64,000 nt of DNA from an uncultured Flavobacteriaceae bacterium (GTDB taxonomy: Bacteria; Bacteroidota; Bacteroidia; Flavobacteriales; Flavobacteriaceae). A program made the position numbers and the translations under genes. Positions 17,951 to 25,801 of the stretch are shown piece by piece (positions within the stretch are counted from its first letter, which is position 1; each line of letters begins with the position of its first letter). The notes below the pieces were generated by a model that saw nothing but the letters and a program-made list of their open reading frames with translations, searched no databases and was not told the origin of the DNA. Where the stretch lies: assembly GCA_947495135.1 (NCBI GenBank), contig CANLXN010000007.1, forward strand, positions 62,001 to 126,000. The letters run 5' to 3'.

Positions 17951-18727
17951 TTATTTTTTGTTGAAAGTAACCTTCCCACTTTCCATATCGTAAACTGCAG
18001 AGACAATTTTAATTTTTCCTTCGTCTTCCATTTGAGCCATTGTAGGAGATACCTCTCTTATATTGTTAGCCGTAAGTTTTGCGTTGTTATTGATAACTGC
18101 ATTGGTAAATTCAATATTCTTGGAGGTAAGTTCTCCTTCCATTTTGGTTTCTTTTATTGCCGGACGAATTTCGTCCATTAAGTCTGCTAATGAGTTCATA
18201 TTCATTGCGCGGGCATCTACGTTATCTATGGTCGATTTTACAGCACCGCAGGCGGTATGTCCCATTATAATAACAACTTTTGATCCTGCAACAGCAGTTG
18301 CAAATTCCATAGACCCTACAATTGCTTCGTTCTCGATATTTCCGGCTACGCGAGCCACGAAGATATCTCCAATTCCTAAGTCAAAAATATCTTCAACCGG
18401 TACTCGACTATCCACACATGAAAGCACTATTGCCTTTGGAAACTGACCTATCATGGCCTTTCTGCGTTGTTCAGAATGATCACGGCGTGTAAGGTTATTA
18501 TTGATGAAATTTTCATTTCCTTTTTTAAGACGTCCAATTATTTCGTCGGGCGTCATATTAACTTGCTCTTCAGCTGTCAAAATACTTTTTACAGGCTCAT
18601 CAATTACTTGCTCTTTGTTGATCAAGGCAGTTGTTTCCTTAGATGAGGCATTTGCACTTTTTTCTTTACATGCTACCATGAGTGTGAGTACTGCAATTGC
18701 CGTCAGTTTTAATGCTGTCTTTTTCAT
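17951..18727 (-). CDS. lipoprotein beta-class carbonic anhydrase
   Basis: 258 residues. The signal ends in a lipobox LMVAC, so Cys20 should be lipidated and the enzyme anchored in the envelope rather than the cytoplasm. A ~60-residue linker precedes the enzyme. Beta-class ligands are complete: C104, D106 and R108 in VLSCVDSRVP, H157 and C160 in MGHTACGAV. It hydrates CO2 to bicarbonate. It follows a DUF2490 barrel gene by 16 nt on one transcript, so the pair may act together at the outer membrane, for example in periplasmic CO2/pH handling; that link is inferred. Confidence 0.93.
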   Translation of the reverse strand: MKKTALKLTAIAVLTLMVACKEKSANASSKETTALINKEQVIDEPVKSILTAEEQVNMTPDEIIGRLKKGNENFINNNLTRRDHSEQRRKAMIGQFPKAIVLSCVDSRVPVEDIFDLGIGDIFVARVAGNIENEAIVGSMEFATAVAGSKVVIIMGHTACGAVKSTIDNVDARAMNMNSLADLMDEIRPAIKETKMEGELTSKNIEFTNAVINNNAKLTANNIREVSPTMAQMEDEGKIKIVSAVYDMESGKVTFNKK

Positions 18728-18743
18728 TTGTTAGTATTTAAAG

Positions 18744-19463
18744 TTAAAATGTATGATGTAAACTAAATTGTAATTGTCCTTTTTGCCAGTTTACGGTCGT
18801 TTGCTCCATCCAACCTAACTGAACTCTCATTTTATTATTTATGGCATAACCTAGTCCTAAATACGTTCTGTTTCTATCGAAGAACTGAACATTACGGTCG
18901 TCTCCAATATTGCGTTCGCCATTGATAAAAAGCTCATTATAGAAAGCGAAATAATAGGTGTTCTTAATCAATGATTCATTATTAAAAGGTACATTGATAA
19001 AGAGGTTATAGCGATATCGAGTTCTAAAATCTTGGTCCTCTACCCATCGTTGTTCGTAACGAAAGCGATGACTTAATAAAAGCCGCTTAAACAGCTTGTT
19101 TGAGAATAATGCTTCTTGATAGATACGATGTTCTATTACTGGGTCGTCGATTTCAGTGCCAAATTGTCCCGTTGAAATATTGGCATATCCAAAAGTGAAC
19201 TTTACTCCAGAATTCTCAGGCGTATAGGTGAGTCCGGAACGCAAAAGAAGTTGCTCGCGATCTCCTAGTCCGCGCCAATCACGATATTGAATATCTCCTT
19301 GAATTCCCCAATTGGATTCTTTGAAGGTGGTGTTATAAAAATACATGTACCAAGCACCCAATTGGTTTTCATCTGGACCTTGAGCGTTACTTTCAAATAC
19401 AGAAAGAATAGCGAGCGCTAAAATTAGTGAACGTAGTGTCATAATGTTTAAAATTGTTTTCAT
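18744..19463 (-). CDS. DUF2490 outer-membrane barrel protein
   Basis: 239 residues from the ATG at 19463 (MKTILNIMTLRSLILALAIL); the in-frame ATG at 19442 is an equally good signal-peptide start, because the -7 box at 19473-19480 leaves only a few nucleotides of leader for the first one. The mature part starts after SNAQ. Repeated aromatic, amphipathic strands (GIQGDIQYRDWRG, RFRYEQRWVEDQDFRTRYRYNLF, ...LQFSLHHTF) and a terminal Phe match DUF2490 barrels. It is the first gene of a two-gene operon with the envelope carbonic anhydrase. Its function is unknown. Confidence 0.85.
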   Translation of the reverse strand: MKTILNIMTLRSLILALAILSVFESNAQGPDENQLGAWYMYFYNTTFKESNWGIQGDIQYRDWRGLGDREQLLLRSGLTYTPENSGVKFTFGYANISTGQFGTEIDDPVIEHRIYQEALFSNKLFKRLLLSHRFRYEQRWVEDQDFRTRYRYNLFINVPFNNESLIKNTYYFAFYNELFINGERNIGDDRNVQFFDRNRTYLGLGYAINNKMRVQLGWMEQTTVNWQKGQLQFSLHHTF

Positions 19464-19472
19464 AAGATTAGT

Positions 19473-19480
19473 CAAATTTA
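19473..19480 (-). promoter_or_regulatory. -7 box (TAAATTTG) for the DUF2490-carbonic anhydrase operon
   Basis: TAAATTTG on the minus strand matches TAnnTTTG and ends 9 nt before the ATG at 19463 and 30 nt before the ATG at 19442. No well-placed TTG is seen upstream. Confidence 0.45.
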
Positions 19481-19521
19481 AGATCAAAAATTAAAATATT
19501 TCGTAGCGTTAACAAATATTT

Positions 19522-19557
19522 AATAGTAATACTATTAAAAGTGATAGTATTACTATT
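19522..19557. promoter_or_regulatory. large symmetric inverted repeat upstream of the carbonic anhydrase operon
   Basis: AATAGTAATACTAT (19522-19535) and ATAGTATTACTATT (19544-19557) are perfect 14-bp inverted copies with an 8-bp spacer. Each arm is almost palindromic by itself (TAATAGTA-A-TACTATTA at 19521-19537), so the site could hold two dimers. It lies ~42 bp upstream of the -7 box of the minus-strand operon. The rest of the 342-bp gap to the plus-strand gene at 19806 holds only minor inverted repeats (19632-19652, 19660-19672). Confidence 0.55.
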
Positions 19558-19805
19558 GTGTTCCAAAATTTTAAAATGATCCGTAAGATATATCTATTCT
19601 TACTGCGATCATCATAAAATATTAGTTGCGCACTAAAGGGTGTCGCTTTAGTTTATTTTGGATAGTATATCCGAAGCAAACTGAATTTTGCCACTAAAAG
19701 AACCCAATCTCTCTTGAAACATAAACTTCCTTTGAAAAAATCGTCATAACCTCTATTTTGGTGTAAAATTTGCAGTGGTGCTCTGTGTATCCTTAAAACC
19801 TTTGT

Positions 19806-21920
19806 ATGAATCTAAAAAGCGTTGCACTTCTGTGCCTTTTATTAGTACAATATTCAAATTTTGCCACCGAAAAATTGACTATTGGTTGGGATACCTCCCT
19901 TTCAATGAAAGACAGGGACACCGCAAAGGAATTTGATTTCCTCCAAGACTATTTCACGAAATACCCCAACGTAGCGGTAACTGTTTTGGAGTTTAACAAC
20001 TGCAAAGTCCTTAAAAAGGAGGTGACCGTAAAAAAAGGAAATTGGCAAGCACTCAAATTGCACTTATCCAATGTTTCCTACGATGGCGCTACTTCTTACA
20101 ACCTATTAGCCAAAAAGTTGAGAGCGGGAACCATTTTTATTTTCACAGATGGAAACGAGCCGCTAGTCCGAGACGTGGTCTCTCTTGGGAAAAAGCCATA
20201 CATTATTACAAGCAGTACTAAAAGTGACACGCAAAACCTCCAGTTTCTTGCCCTCTCGAATAAAGGTCGTTTTATAGATCTCCACAATAATTACGTCCAG
20301 CCATTATTGAAACAAAAGCAGGATCAGTACTTCGGAAATATCTTTTCTCCGCTTATTGCTCTGAAAGATTTAAAAATCGCCACAGGAAATTCCGAAACTA
20401 CCGCGAAATCTGATGGCACCTATAGCATAGAAGGGGCCGTTGGGGAACAACTCACTGTCTCCGCTTTTGGTAAGACGTTGTGGAGTCAAAAATTAGGAGA
20501 CAATAAATTGATCAACCTTTGGGTAGCAGAAGAAGCCGAAAAACTGGATGAAGTTGTACTCAAGAAGAAAAGGGAAATTACCGAAAATGAAGAAGTTGTA
20601 GAAACGGCACTAGGTCGAATGAAAAAAAAGAAGTTAGGATACGGCGCTGGCATCCTAGTGGAGGAAGATATCAAGGACTATCTTACACTTGCAGATGCCT
20701 TAAGGGGGAAATTCGCAGGAGTACAGGTAGGACAAGATTTGGGGAATGTACAGTTAACTAGCAGGTTCACAACAGACAAAGGGTCACGCAACGCCCTAGT
20801 GGTAATCGACGGCGCTCCAATGGCAGTAGATACACGGGTAGAAGGGATCATAACACCCTATAATGTGGCATCCATAACCATACTAAAAGGTTTGGCAGCG
20901 ACCACACTTTACGGTTCTGAAGGGCGAAATGGAGTAGTGCTCGTTACTACCAAAGCAATGTCTTCTAGCTTAGATCATAATGGCAATAAAATAAAACCAA
21001 AGAACCTATACAAAGGAGATAAATTACCAGTGTCAACATTTCAAACACCTGATTATATAAGTGAACTTGAAGCACAGTCTGGCGTTTCTGAAATATACAG
21101 TGCCTATCTCATGCAGCGAGAAAAATATTGGGATCACCCAATGTATTTGTCAGATGTGTATGCCTATATGAGTAACATAGACGTTGGTTTGGGGCTTCAA
21201 ATTGCCTACAACGTGTTGGAGCGGGACAGTACTTTGGATACCTTAAGAGGACTCTTACTTACCTCCTATAAATTGGGTCATTACCAATTAGGGTTAGACG
21301 TTGCCTATGTCATTCTAAGCAAATATCCACAGCAAACGCAGTCTTATTTAGATTTGGCAATGGCGCATAAAACCGTTGGTAACTATCAAGAAGCCCTCAA
21401 TAGATTACTCGCAATAGAATATGGGACAGCACAACCAGCCCTTGATTTTACGCACTTGCGAACCATTGCCGATAACGAGATAAGGGATTTAATAGCCAAA
21501 CATAAGGACGAACTCGACCTAGATAGGGTGCAGAAAAAACACCTTGAAAGAAAAAAATTAAAGGCACGTGTAGTCCTGGATTGGAGTAATCGTGATGCTG
21601 AGTTTGTAATTACGTTTATCAATCCAGATGGTTTGTATGCTCGTTGGATCCATACACTAGCCAATCCGGAATTAATAGAAAATGAAGTTTTGCATGGTTT
21701 CTCTCAGAAGGAGTTTGAGATAGATGGCGGTAAACTTGGAGGTTGGACCTTCAACGTAAATTATTTGGGTAATAAAATGGAAGGAAGTGAGTCTCCTACA
21801 CTTCTAAAATATACCATACAACATAACTACGGTACACCAGAGGAACGCACAGAACAAAAAGTAATTAGACTTCATCAAGCAGGGAGCAACGAACAATTTG
21901 GCGCCATAATCACAAAATAG
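19806..21920 (+). CDS. VWA-carboxypeptidase-regulatory-like-TonB plug-TPR fusion, no beta-barrel
   Basis: 704 residues with a signal peptide. A VWA domain carries an intact MIDAS: D29-x-S31-x-S33 (DTSLSM), Thr in DGATSYN (~98) and Asp in FTDGN (~118). A carboxypeptidase-regulatory-like sandwich (~190-245), a Lys-rich linker, and a SusC/TonB-type plug (~275-385: ADALRGKFAGVQV, NALVVIDGAP, ASITILKGLAATTLYGSEGRNGVVLVTTK) follow. A TPR-like helical region comes after ~440 (YQLGLDVAYVILSKYPQ...AMAHKTVGNYQEAL) and a short beta tail ends the protein. The 22-strand barrel expected after a plug is missing and the length leaves no room for it, so the plug is probably used as a protein-binding module in the periplasm. 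The gene is monocistronic. Confidence 0.75.
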   Translation: MNLKSVALLCLLLVQYSNFATEKLTIGWDTSLSMKDRDTAKEFDFLQDYFTKYPNVAVTVLEFNNCKVLKKEVTVKKGNWQALKLHLSNVSYDGATSYNLLAKKLRAGTIFIFTDGNEPLVRDVVSLGKKPYIITSSTKSDTQNLQFLALSNKGRFIDLHNNYVQPLLKQKQDQYFGNIFSPLIALKDLKIATGNSETTAKSDGTYSIEGAVGEQLTVSAFGKTLWSQKLGDNKLINLWVAEEAEKLDEVVLKKKREITENEEVVETALGRMKKKKLGYGAGILVEEDIKDYLTLADALRGKFAGVQVGQDLGNVQLTSRFTTDKGSRNALVVIDGAPMAVDTRVEGIITPYNVASITILKGLAATTLYGSEGRNGVVLVTTKAMSSSLDHNGNKIKPKNLYKGDKLPVSTFQTPDYISELEAQSGVSEIYSAYLMQREKYWDHPMYLSDVYAYMSNIDVGLGLQIAYNVLERDSTLDTLRGLLLTSYKLGHYQLGLDVAYVILSKYPQQTQSYLDLAMAHKTVGNYQEALNRLLAIEYGTAQPALDFTHLRTIADNEIRDLIAKHKDELDLDRVQKKHLERKKLKARVVLDWSNRDAEFVITFINPDGLYARWIHTLANPELIENEVLHGFSQKEFEIDGGKLGGWTFNVNYLGNKMEGSESPTLLKYTIQHNYGTPEERTEQKVIRLHQAGSNEQFGAIITK

Positions 21921-21951
21921 GTTCAATCAACTTCAGAATAAAAAAGGACTC

Positions 21952-23655
21952 TTAGTTCTTTACGAACTTAATAGTTTTGTTACCAATAGAAGCGAAGTAC
22001 ATTCCGCTGGTTAATGCTGAAATATTCACTTGGTTGGTTTCAGTACCATTTAAATCCTGCGTGCGTAACAACTTTCCAGTAAGATCATAAATGTTTAATT
22101 CAACAGTTTGAAAAGACGTTAATAAACTAATTTCAATGATGTTTGTTGCTGGGTTTGGAGTTAAAGTGATTTTCTGAACTAAACTGTTATCGTTAATTCC
22201 AAGAGAAGCGCCTTCAATTACAGTGATGTTTTCATTAATATTTGGGTTGTTAATCTCATCCACAATCCCTGAAGGCCATGAAATAGTGAGTTTGTCAATT
22301 TCGGTTGCGGTTCCAATTCCGAAATGGGACATCAACGAATTTTGAGTTCCATAACTTTCTCCAGCTCTTACCTCACGAGTCTGTTTTCCCCAAACTCCTT
22401 CAATTTCGACTCTAGCACCAATACCGTTAATATTACTTTCAACACCTTCTAAGATAATTTTAGTCCAGTTGTTGTCGTTTCCTTCACTTAAGAATAACTG
22501 ATCGTTGATGTTTGATGGATTGTTAAACCCGTCTGCATAACCAGCTGCGATATCTATAAACCCATCGTTGTTGAGATCTCCCACGGCTGCACTCTGAATT
22601 ACATTTCCGTTGGTGTTTAAACCAGAAGCTAGAGTGGTGAAAGTGAAATCTCCATTGTTCATGAAAATCTTGTGATCTCCATCGGTAGTAGTCATTATAA
22701 TATCGATGAAACCATCGTTATCAAAATCTTCCATTGCTACTTGGATTCCATAGCCTACCAATAACAATTCACTTTCAATACCGGTTGAGGTGGTAACATC
22801 TGCAAATGTACCGTCTCCATTGTTTTCATAAATAATATGATTGGCTCCGTGATTTACCATCACAGCATCAAAATCCCCATCGTTGTCAATATCGTCGAAA
22901 GCAGTACTCCAAGATTGTAGTTTTGGTTGTAGGCCAGAATCTTCAGCTACTTCAGTAAACGTTCCTCCGTCGTTTCTAAACAAAAGATTAAGACGACGAC
23001 CATCGTTTGGATCTGTCACAAACTGACGACATTTCGAAATAAATAAATCTACATCTCCGTCATTGTCGTAATCTGTCCAAATAGATCCGTAGTTCCCTGA
23101 ATTGTCAGATTGAACGGTACTTTCGGTATTGATCAGGTTTAAATCGTAACTCATTCCTCCAGCTCCATCATTTCTATAGGGAGAAGAAATTCCGTCGTCG
23201 TGACAACCAAAAAAATCGATTGCACCATCGTTATCGATGTCGGCAAAATTTGCATTCTGCAAAAATATATCTGGTCCAGATAGGCTAGAAGTGCTGTAAG
23301 AGCCAACCTCACCTAAAGAGAGTTTTAGTCCGTCATAATATCCTCCAGCAATAATATCGTTGTAACCATTTCCGTCTACATCTGCAATGGCAATTCCCCA
23401 AGGGGCACTTGCATCTCCTAACTCCATTAAAACAAATGTTCCATCTGCCTGTTGAAATTCTATTTCAAGCATGTCTGAGTCGTCTAAGCGAATAAGATCA
23501 TCTAGACCATCCTTGTCCATATCGGTAATAGCAATTGCCACTCCACTTCGAAGAGTTTTGTTATTTAAAGTGTTGGTTGCATCTGTAAATGAAATTTGAG
23601 CCGAAGATGTTAAGGAGGCAAGTAATAATGCTAAGATTGGAGTAACTTTTTTCAT
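21952..23655 (-). CDS. CRTAC1-like FG-GAP/VCBS-repeat protein with UnbV domain and T9SS sorting domain
   Basis: 567 residues from ATG 23655 (MKKVTPILALLLASLTSSAQ); the ORF extends eight codons upstream, but the signal peptide favours this start. Seven or so repeats with calcium-binding DxDxDG loops (DMDKDGLDDL, DVDGNGYNDI, DYDNDGDVDLF, DFDNDGFIDI, DLNNDGFIDI) form a beta-propeller. An ASPIC/UnbV domain (GIGARVEIEG...SLMSHFGIGTATEIDKLTISWPSG) and a T9SS type A domain (LTPNPATNIIEIS...SGMYFASIGNKTIKFVKN) follow. It is a surface-exposed, likely Ca-dependent carbohydrate- or protein-binding protein; the ligand is not known. It converges with the VWA-plug gene, 31 bp apart. Confidence 0.9.
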   Translation of the reverse strand: MKKVTPILALLLASLTSSAQISFTDATNTLNNKTLRSGVAIAITDMDKDGLDDLIRLDDSDMLEIEFQQADGTFVLMELGDASAPWGIAIADVDGNGYNDIIAGGYYDGLKLSLGEVGSYSTSSLSGPDIFLQNANFADIDNDGAIDFFGCHDDGISSPYRNDGAGGMSYDLNLINTESTVQSDNSGNYGSIWTDYDNDGDVDLFISKCRQFVTDPNDGRRLNLLFRNDGGTFTEVAEDSGLQPKLQSWSTAFDDIDNDGDFDAVMVNHGANHIIYENNGDGTFADVTTSTGIESELLLVGYGIQVAMEDFDNDGFIDIIMTTTDGDHKIFMNNGDFTFTTLASGLNTNGNVIQSAAVGDLNNDGFIDIAAGYADGFNNPSNINDQLFLSEGNDNNWTKIILEGVESNINGIGARVEIEGVWGKQTREVRAGESYGTQNSLMSHFGIGTATEIDKLTISWPSGIVDEINNPNINENITVIEGASLGINDNSLVQKITLTPNPATNIIEISLLTSFQTVELNIYDLTGKLLRTQDLNGTETNQVNISALTSGMYFASIGNKTIKFVKN

Positions 23656-23769
23656 GGTGCTTAAATTTTGGAAAATCAAATATCATACATTTAAAAAGAA
23701 AATAGGTGTTAAGCATATCCTATTTTTCTCATATCCCTTATGTTTTAGGGGTTTTGTAGATATAATTAG

Positions 23770-23777
23770 TAATTTTG
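23770..23777 (+). promoter_or_regulatory. -7 box (TAATTTTG) placed for a leaderless GTG mRNA
   Basis: TAATTTTG ends only 4 nt before the GTG at 23782. If the usual spacing holds, transcription starts at or next to the start codon. Confidence 0.45.
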
Positions 23778-23781
23778 CGCC

Positions 23782-25017
23782 GTGAATAATAACTACGATA
23801 TCCTAATAATAGGTGGGGGCGCTGCTGGTTTTTTTACTGCGATCAACGCAGTGGAAGTTAACCCTAAATTGAAGATTGCCATTCTTGAGCGCGGCAAGGA
23901 GGTTTTAACGAAGGTCAAAATTTCGGGAGGCGGAAGGTGTAATGTCACGCATGCCGAATTTATCCCCAAAGACCTATCCCTTAATTATCCAAGAGGCGAA
24001 AAAGAATTACTAGGCCCTTTTCATTCTTTTATGACTGGCGACACTATTTCTTGGTTCGAGCAACGAGGTGTAGAATTGAAGATTGAAGAAGACGGTAGAA
24101 TGTTTCCAGTAACCGATTCCTCCCAAACTATTATCGATTGTTTTTTAAATGAAACAAAGAGATTAGGTATTTCGGTTTTAAAAGGAGCATCTGTAAAGAA
24201 ATTTTATAAAGAGCGTAAAATGTGGCATGTCGAAACTTCTTCGGAAATTTTCGTAGCTCATAAGTTGGTAGTAGCATCGGGGAGCAATCCAAAAATGTGG
24301 AAGCTAATTGAAGATTTAGGGCATGATGTTGTGCCTCCAGTAGCCTCGCTTTTTACTTTTAATATAAAGGACGGACGCATAACCGATTTACCAGGAGTCG
24401 CGACCAATGCATCTGTAAAAGTGTTGGATGCTAAGGGGAAGATGTATCTGGAAAGTGAAGGGCCATTGCTCATTACACATTGGGGTATGAGCGGTCCTGC
24501 AATTTTAAAATTATCGGCTTGGGGAGCGCGTTTTCTAGAAGCCATGCAGTATCGTTTCAGTATTAGGATTAACTGGTTGGTAGATATTTCAGAAGAAGAA
24601 GTACTTGAAAATTTGATGCAACTTAAAACAGTCAATCCAAAACAGACCTTACAGAAATATGCGCAATTTGACTTGCCTAAACGATTGTGGCAAACCTTGA
24701 TAACTGCCTCAGGCATTAGTTCAGCCGAAATATGGGCCGAAATTTCGAAAAAGAAACTTCAGAATCTAGCAAATCAATTAACCGCTTCTCACTTTGAAGT
24801 GGATGGAAAAAGTACTTTTAAGGAAGAGTTTGTAACTGCAGGAGGAGTGGCATTGGAAGAAGTTAATTTTAAAACGTTTGAGAGTAAACTTCAAAAGAAC
24901 TTGTATTTCGCGGGAGAAGTCTTGAATATTGACGCGATCACTGGAGGGTTTAATTTTCAAAATGCCTGGACAGGCGGATATATAGTAGCACGGGCAATTT
25001 CAAAGAAAGATGACTAA
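23782..25017 (+). CDS. BaiN/HI0933-family NAD(P)/FAD-dependent oxidoreductase
   Basis: 411 residues. The start must be GTG at 23782: an in-frame stop (TAA 23770-23772) lies just upstream and the Rossmann strand DILIIGGGAAGFF begins at residue 6. Family features are GGGAAG (FAD ADP-binding), the KISGGGRCNVTH motif, LVVASGS, THWGMSGPAILKLS and the C-terminal FAD motif LYFAGEVLNIDAITGGFNFQNAWTGG. It is a soluble flavoprotein; some members reduce bile-acid intermediates, but the physiological substrate in flavobacteria is unknown. It overlaps the following DUF1697 gene by 8 nt. Confidence 0.9.
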   Translation: MNNNYDILIIGGGAAGFFTAINAVEVNPKLKIAILERGKEVLTKVKISGGGRCNVTHAEFIPKDLSLNYPRGEKELLGPFHSFMTGDTISWFEQRGVELKIEEDGRMFPVTDSSQTIIDCFLNETKRLGISVLKGASVKKFYKERKMWHVETSSEIFVAHKLVVASGSNPKMWKLIEDLGHDVVPPVASLFTFNIKDGRITDLPGVATNASVKVLDAKGKMYLESEGPLLITHWGMSGPAILKLSAWGARFLEAMQYRFSIRINWLVDISEEEVLENLMQLKTVNPKQTLQKYAQFDLPKRLWQTLITASGISSAEIWAEISKKKLQNLANQLTASHFEVDGKSTFKEEFVTAGGVALEEVNFKTFESKLQKNLYFAGEVLNIDAITGGFNFQNAWTGGYIVARAISKKDD

Positions 25018-25570
25018 ATACATCGCATTTTTAAGAGGGGTTAACGTAAGCGGACAGAAGAAAATATTGATGGCCGACTTAAGAACTCTGTTCGAATCGC
25101 TCGGTTTTCGAGATGTCCAAACATACATTCAGAGTGGGAACGCAGTTTTTGCTTCTTGTGCCTCCGCTAAAGCTTTAGACGACACTAAGGAGGAAGCGCT
25201 TGGCCTCGATGTGAAAATTTCCGAAGCCATCAAAGAAAAATATAGTTTTGAGGTACCCGTTTTAGTGAAAACGGTCGATCAAATTCAGCAAATTATTACT
25301 CATAGTCCTTTTTCCGAAGAGAAATTACTGAAAAGCTATTTTATCTTGTTGAAGACGGAGCCAGAACGTGATCATGTGCTAGAAATTCAGAAAATGTCGA
25401 CACCCGATGAAGAATTCTTAATCACTTCGAATGTGGTATATATCTTCTACGCACTAGGTGCAGGGAAAGCGAAGTTGAGTAATAATTGGTTTGAAAAGAA
25501 ACTAAACGTAAAAGCCACTGCTCGAAATTACCGAACAATGGCCAAACTTTTAGAATTGGCTGCGCATTAA
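25010..25570 (+). CDS. DUF1697 family protein
   Basis: 186 residues matching DUF1697: N-terminal YIAFLRGVNVSGQKKILMADLR, then FRDVQTYIQSGNAVF and a C-terminal ATARNYRTMAKLLELA. The start ATG overlaps the end of the flavoprotein gene (ATGACTAA), so the two are translationally coupled. No catalytic motif is known for the family. The gene ends 16 bp from the stop of a truncated barrel gene on the other strand. Confidence 0.9.
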   Translation: MTKYIAFLRGVNVSGQKKILMADLRTLFESLGFRDVQTYIQSGNAVFASCASAKALDDTKEEALGLDVKISEAIKEKYSFEVPVLVKTVDQIQQIITHSPFSEEKLLKSYFILLKTEPERDHVLEIQKMSTPDEEFLITSNVVYIFYALGAGKAKLSNNWFEKKLNVKATARNYRTMAKLLELAAH

Positions 25571-25586
25571 AGGGTTCTGTAGTTTT

Positions 25587-25796
25587 CTACGATAGCTTTT
25601 CTGAAACAGGGATTTCTACCATCCCTCCTAAATGGAAAGAAGTTTTTCCTTTTATTTCTGAAAGGTCTCCTGTAATGGTAGCAAAATTGACACCACCTTT
25701 TGCCCCTATTTGCAGACCCTTTGTGAGAGTGATTTCTTGCGTGTTTGTTTGAAACATTAGTGTGAAAGCAATTATGCTGAATACTAATTTTTTCAT
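25587..25796 (-). pseudogene. truncated outer-membrane beta-barrel (PorT-like) gene remnant
   Basis: 69 codons: a signal peptide (MKKLVFSIIAFTLMFQTNTQ), then GLQIGAKGGVNFATITGDLSEIKGKTSFHLGGMVEIPVSEKLS and TAG. The sequence is a good match to the first two or three strands of flavobacterial porin-like barrels, which normally run about 190-220 residues; the next expected strand is missing and the stop abuts the DUF1697 gene. Since the downstream space is occupied by a real gene, this is most likely a deletion remnant. It sits 5 nt behind the M23 peptidase gene, probably on its transcript. A secreted mini-protein cannot be excluded. Confidence 0.65.
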
Positions 25797-25801
25797 GTTG
25801 T

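Noticed and set aside
18063-18446. 127-codon plus-strand ORF inside the carbonic anhydrase gene
   Set aside because: Antisense shadow of a conserved enzyme frame.
19632-19652. ACTAAAG/CTTTAGT hairpin as a terminator
   Set aside because: Stem of only seven AT-rich pairs with no gene ending before it on either strand.
24258-24716. 152-codon minus-strand ORF inside the BaiN-like gene
   Set aside because: Shadow ORF; the sense frame is a well-conserved flavoprotein and no start signals support the antisense frame.
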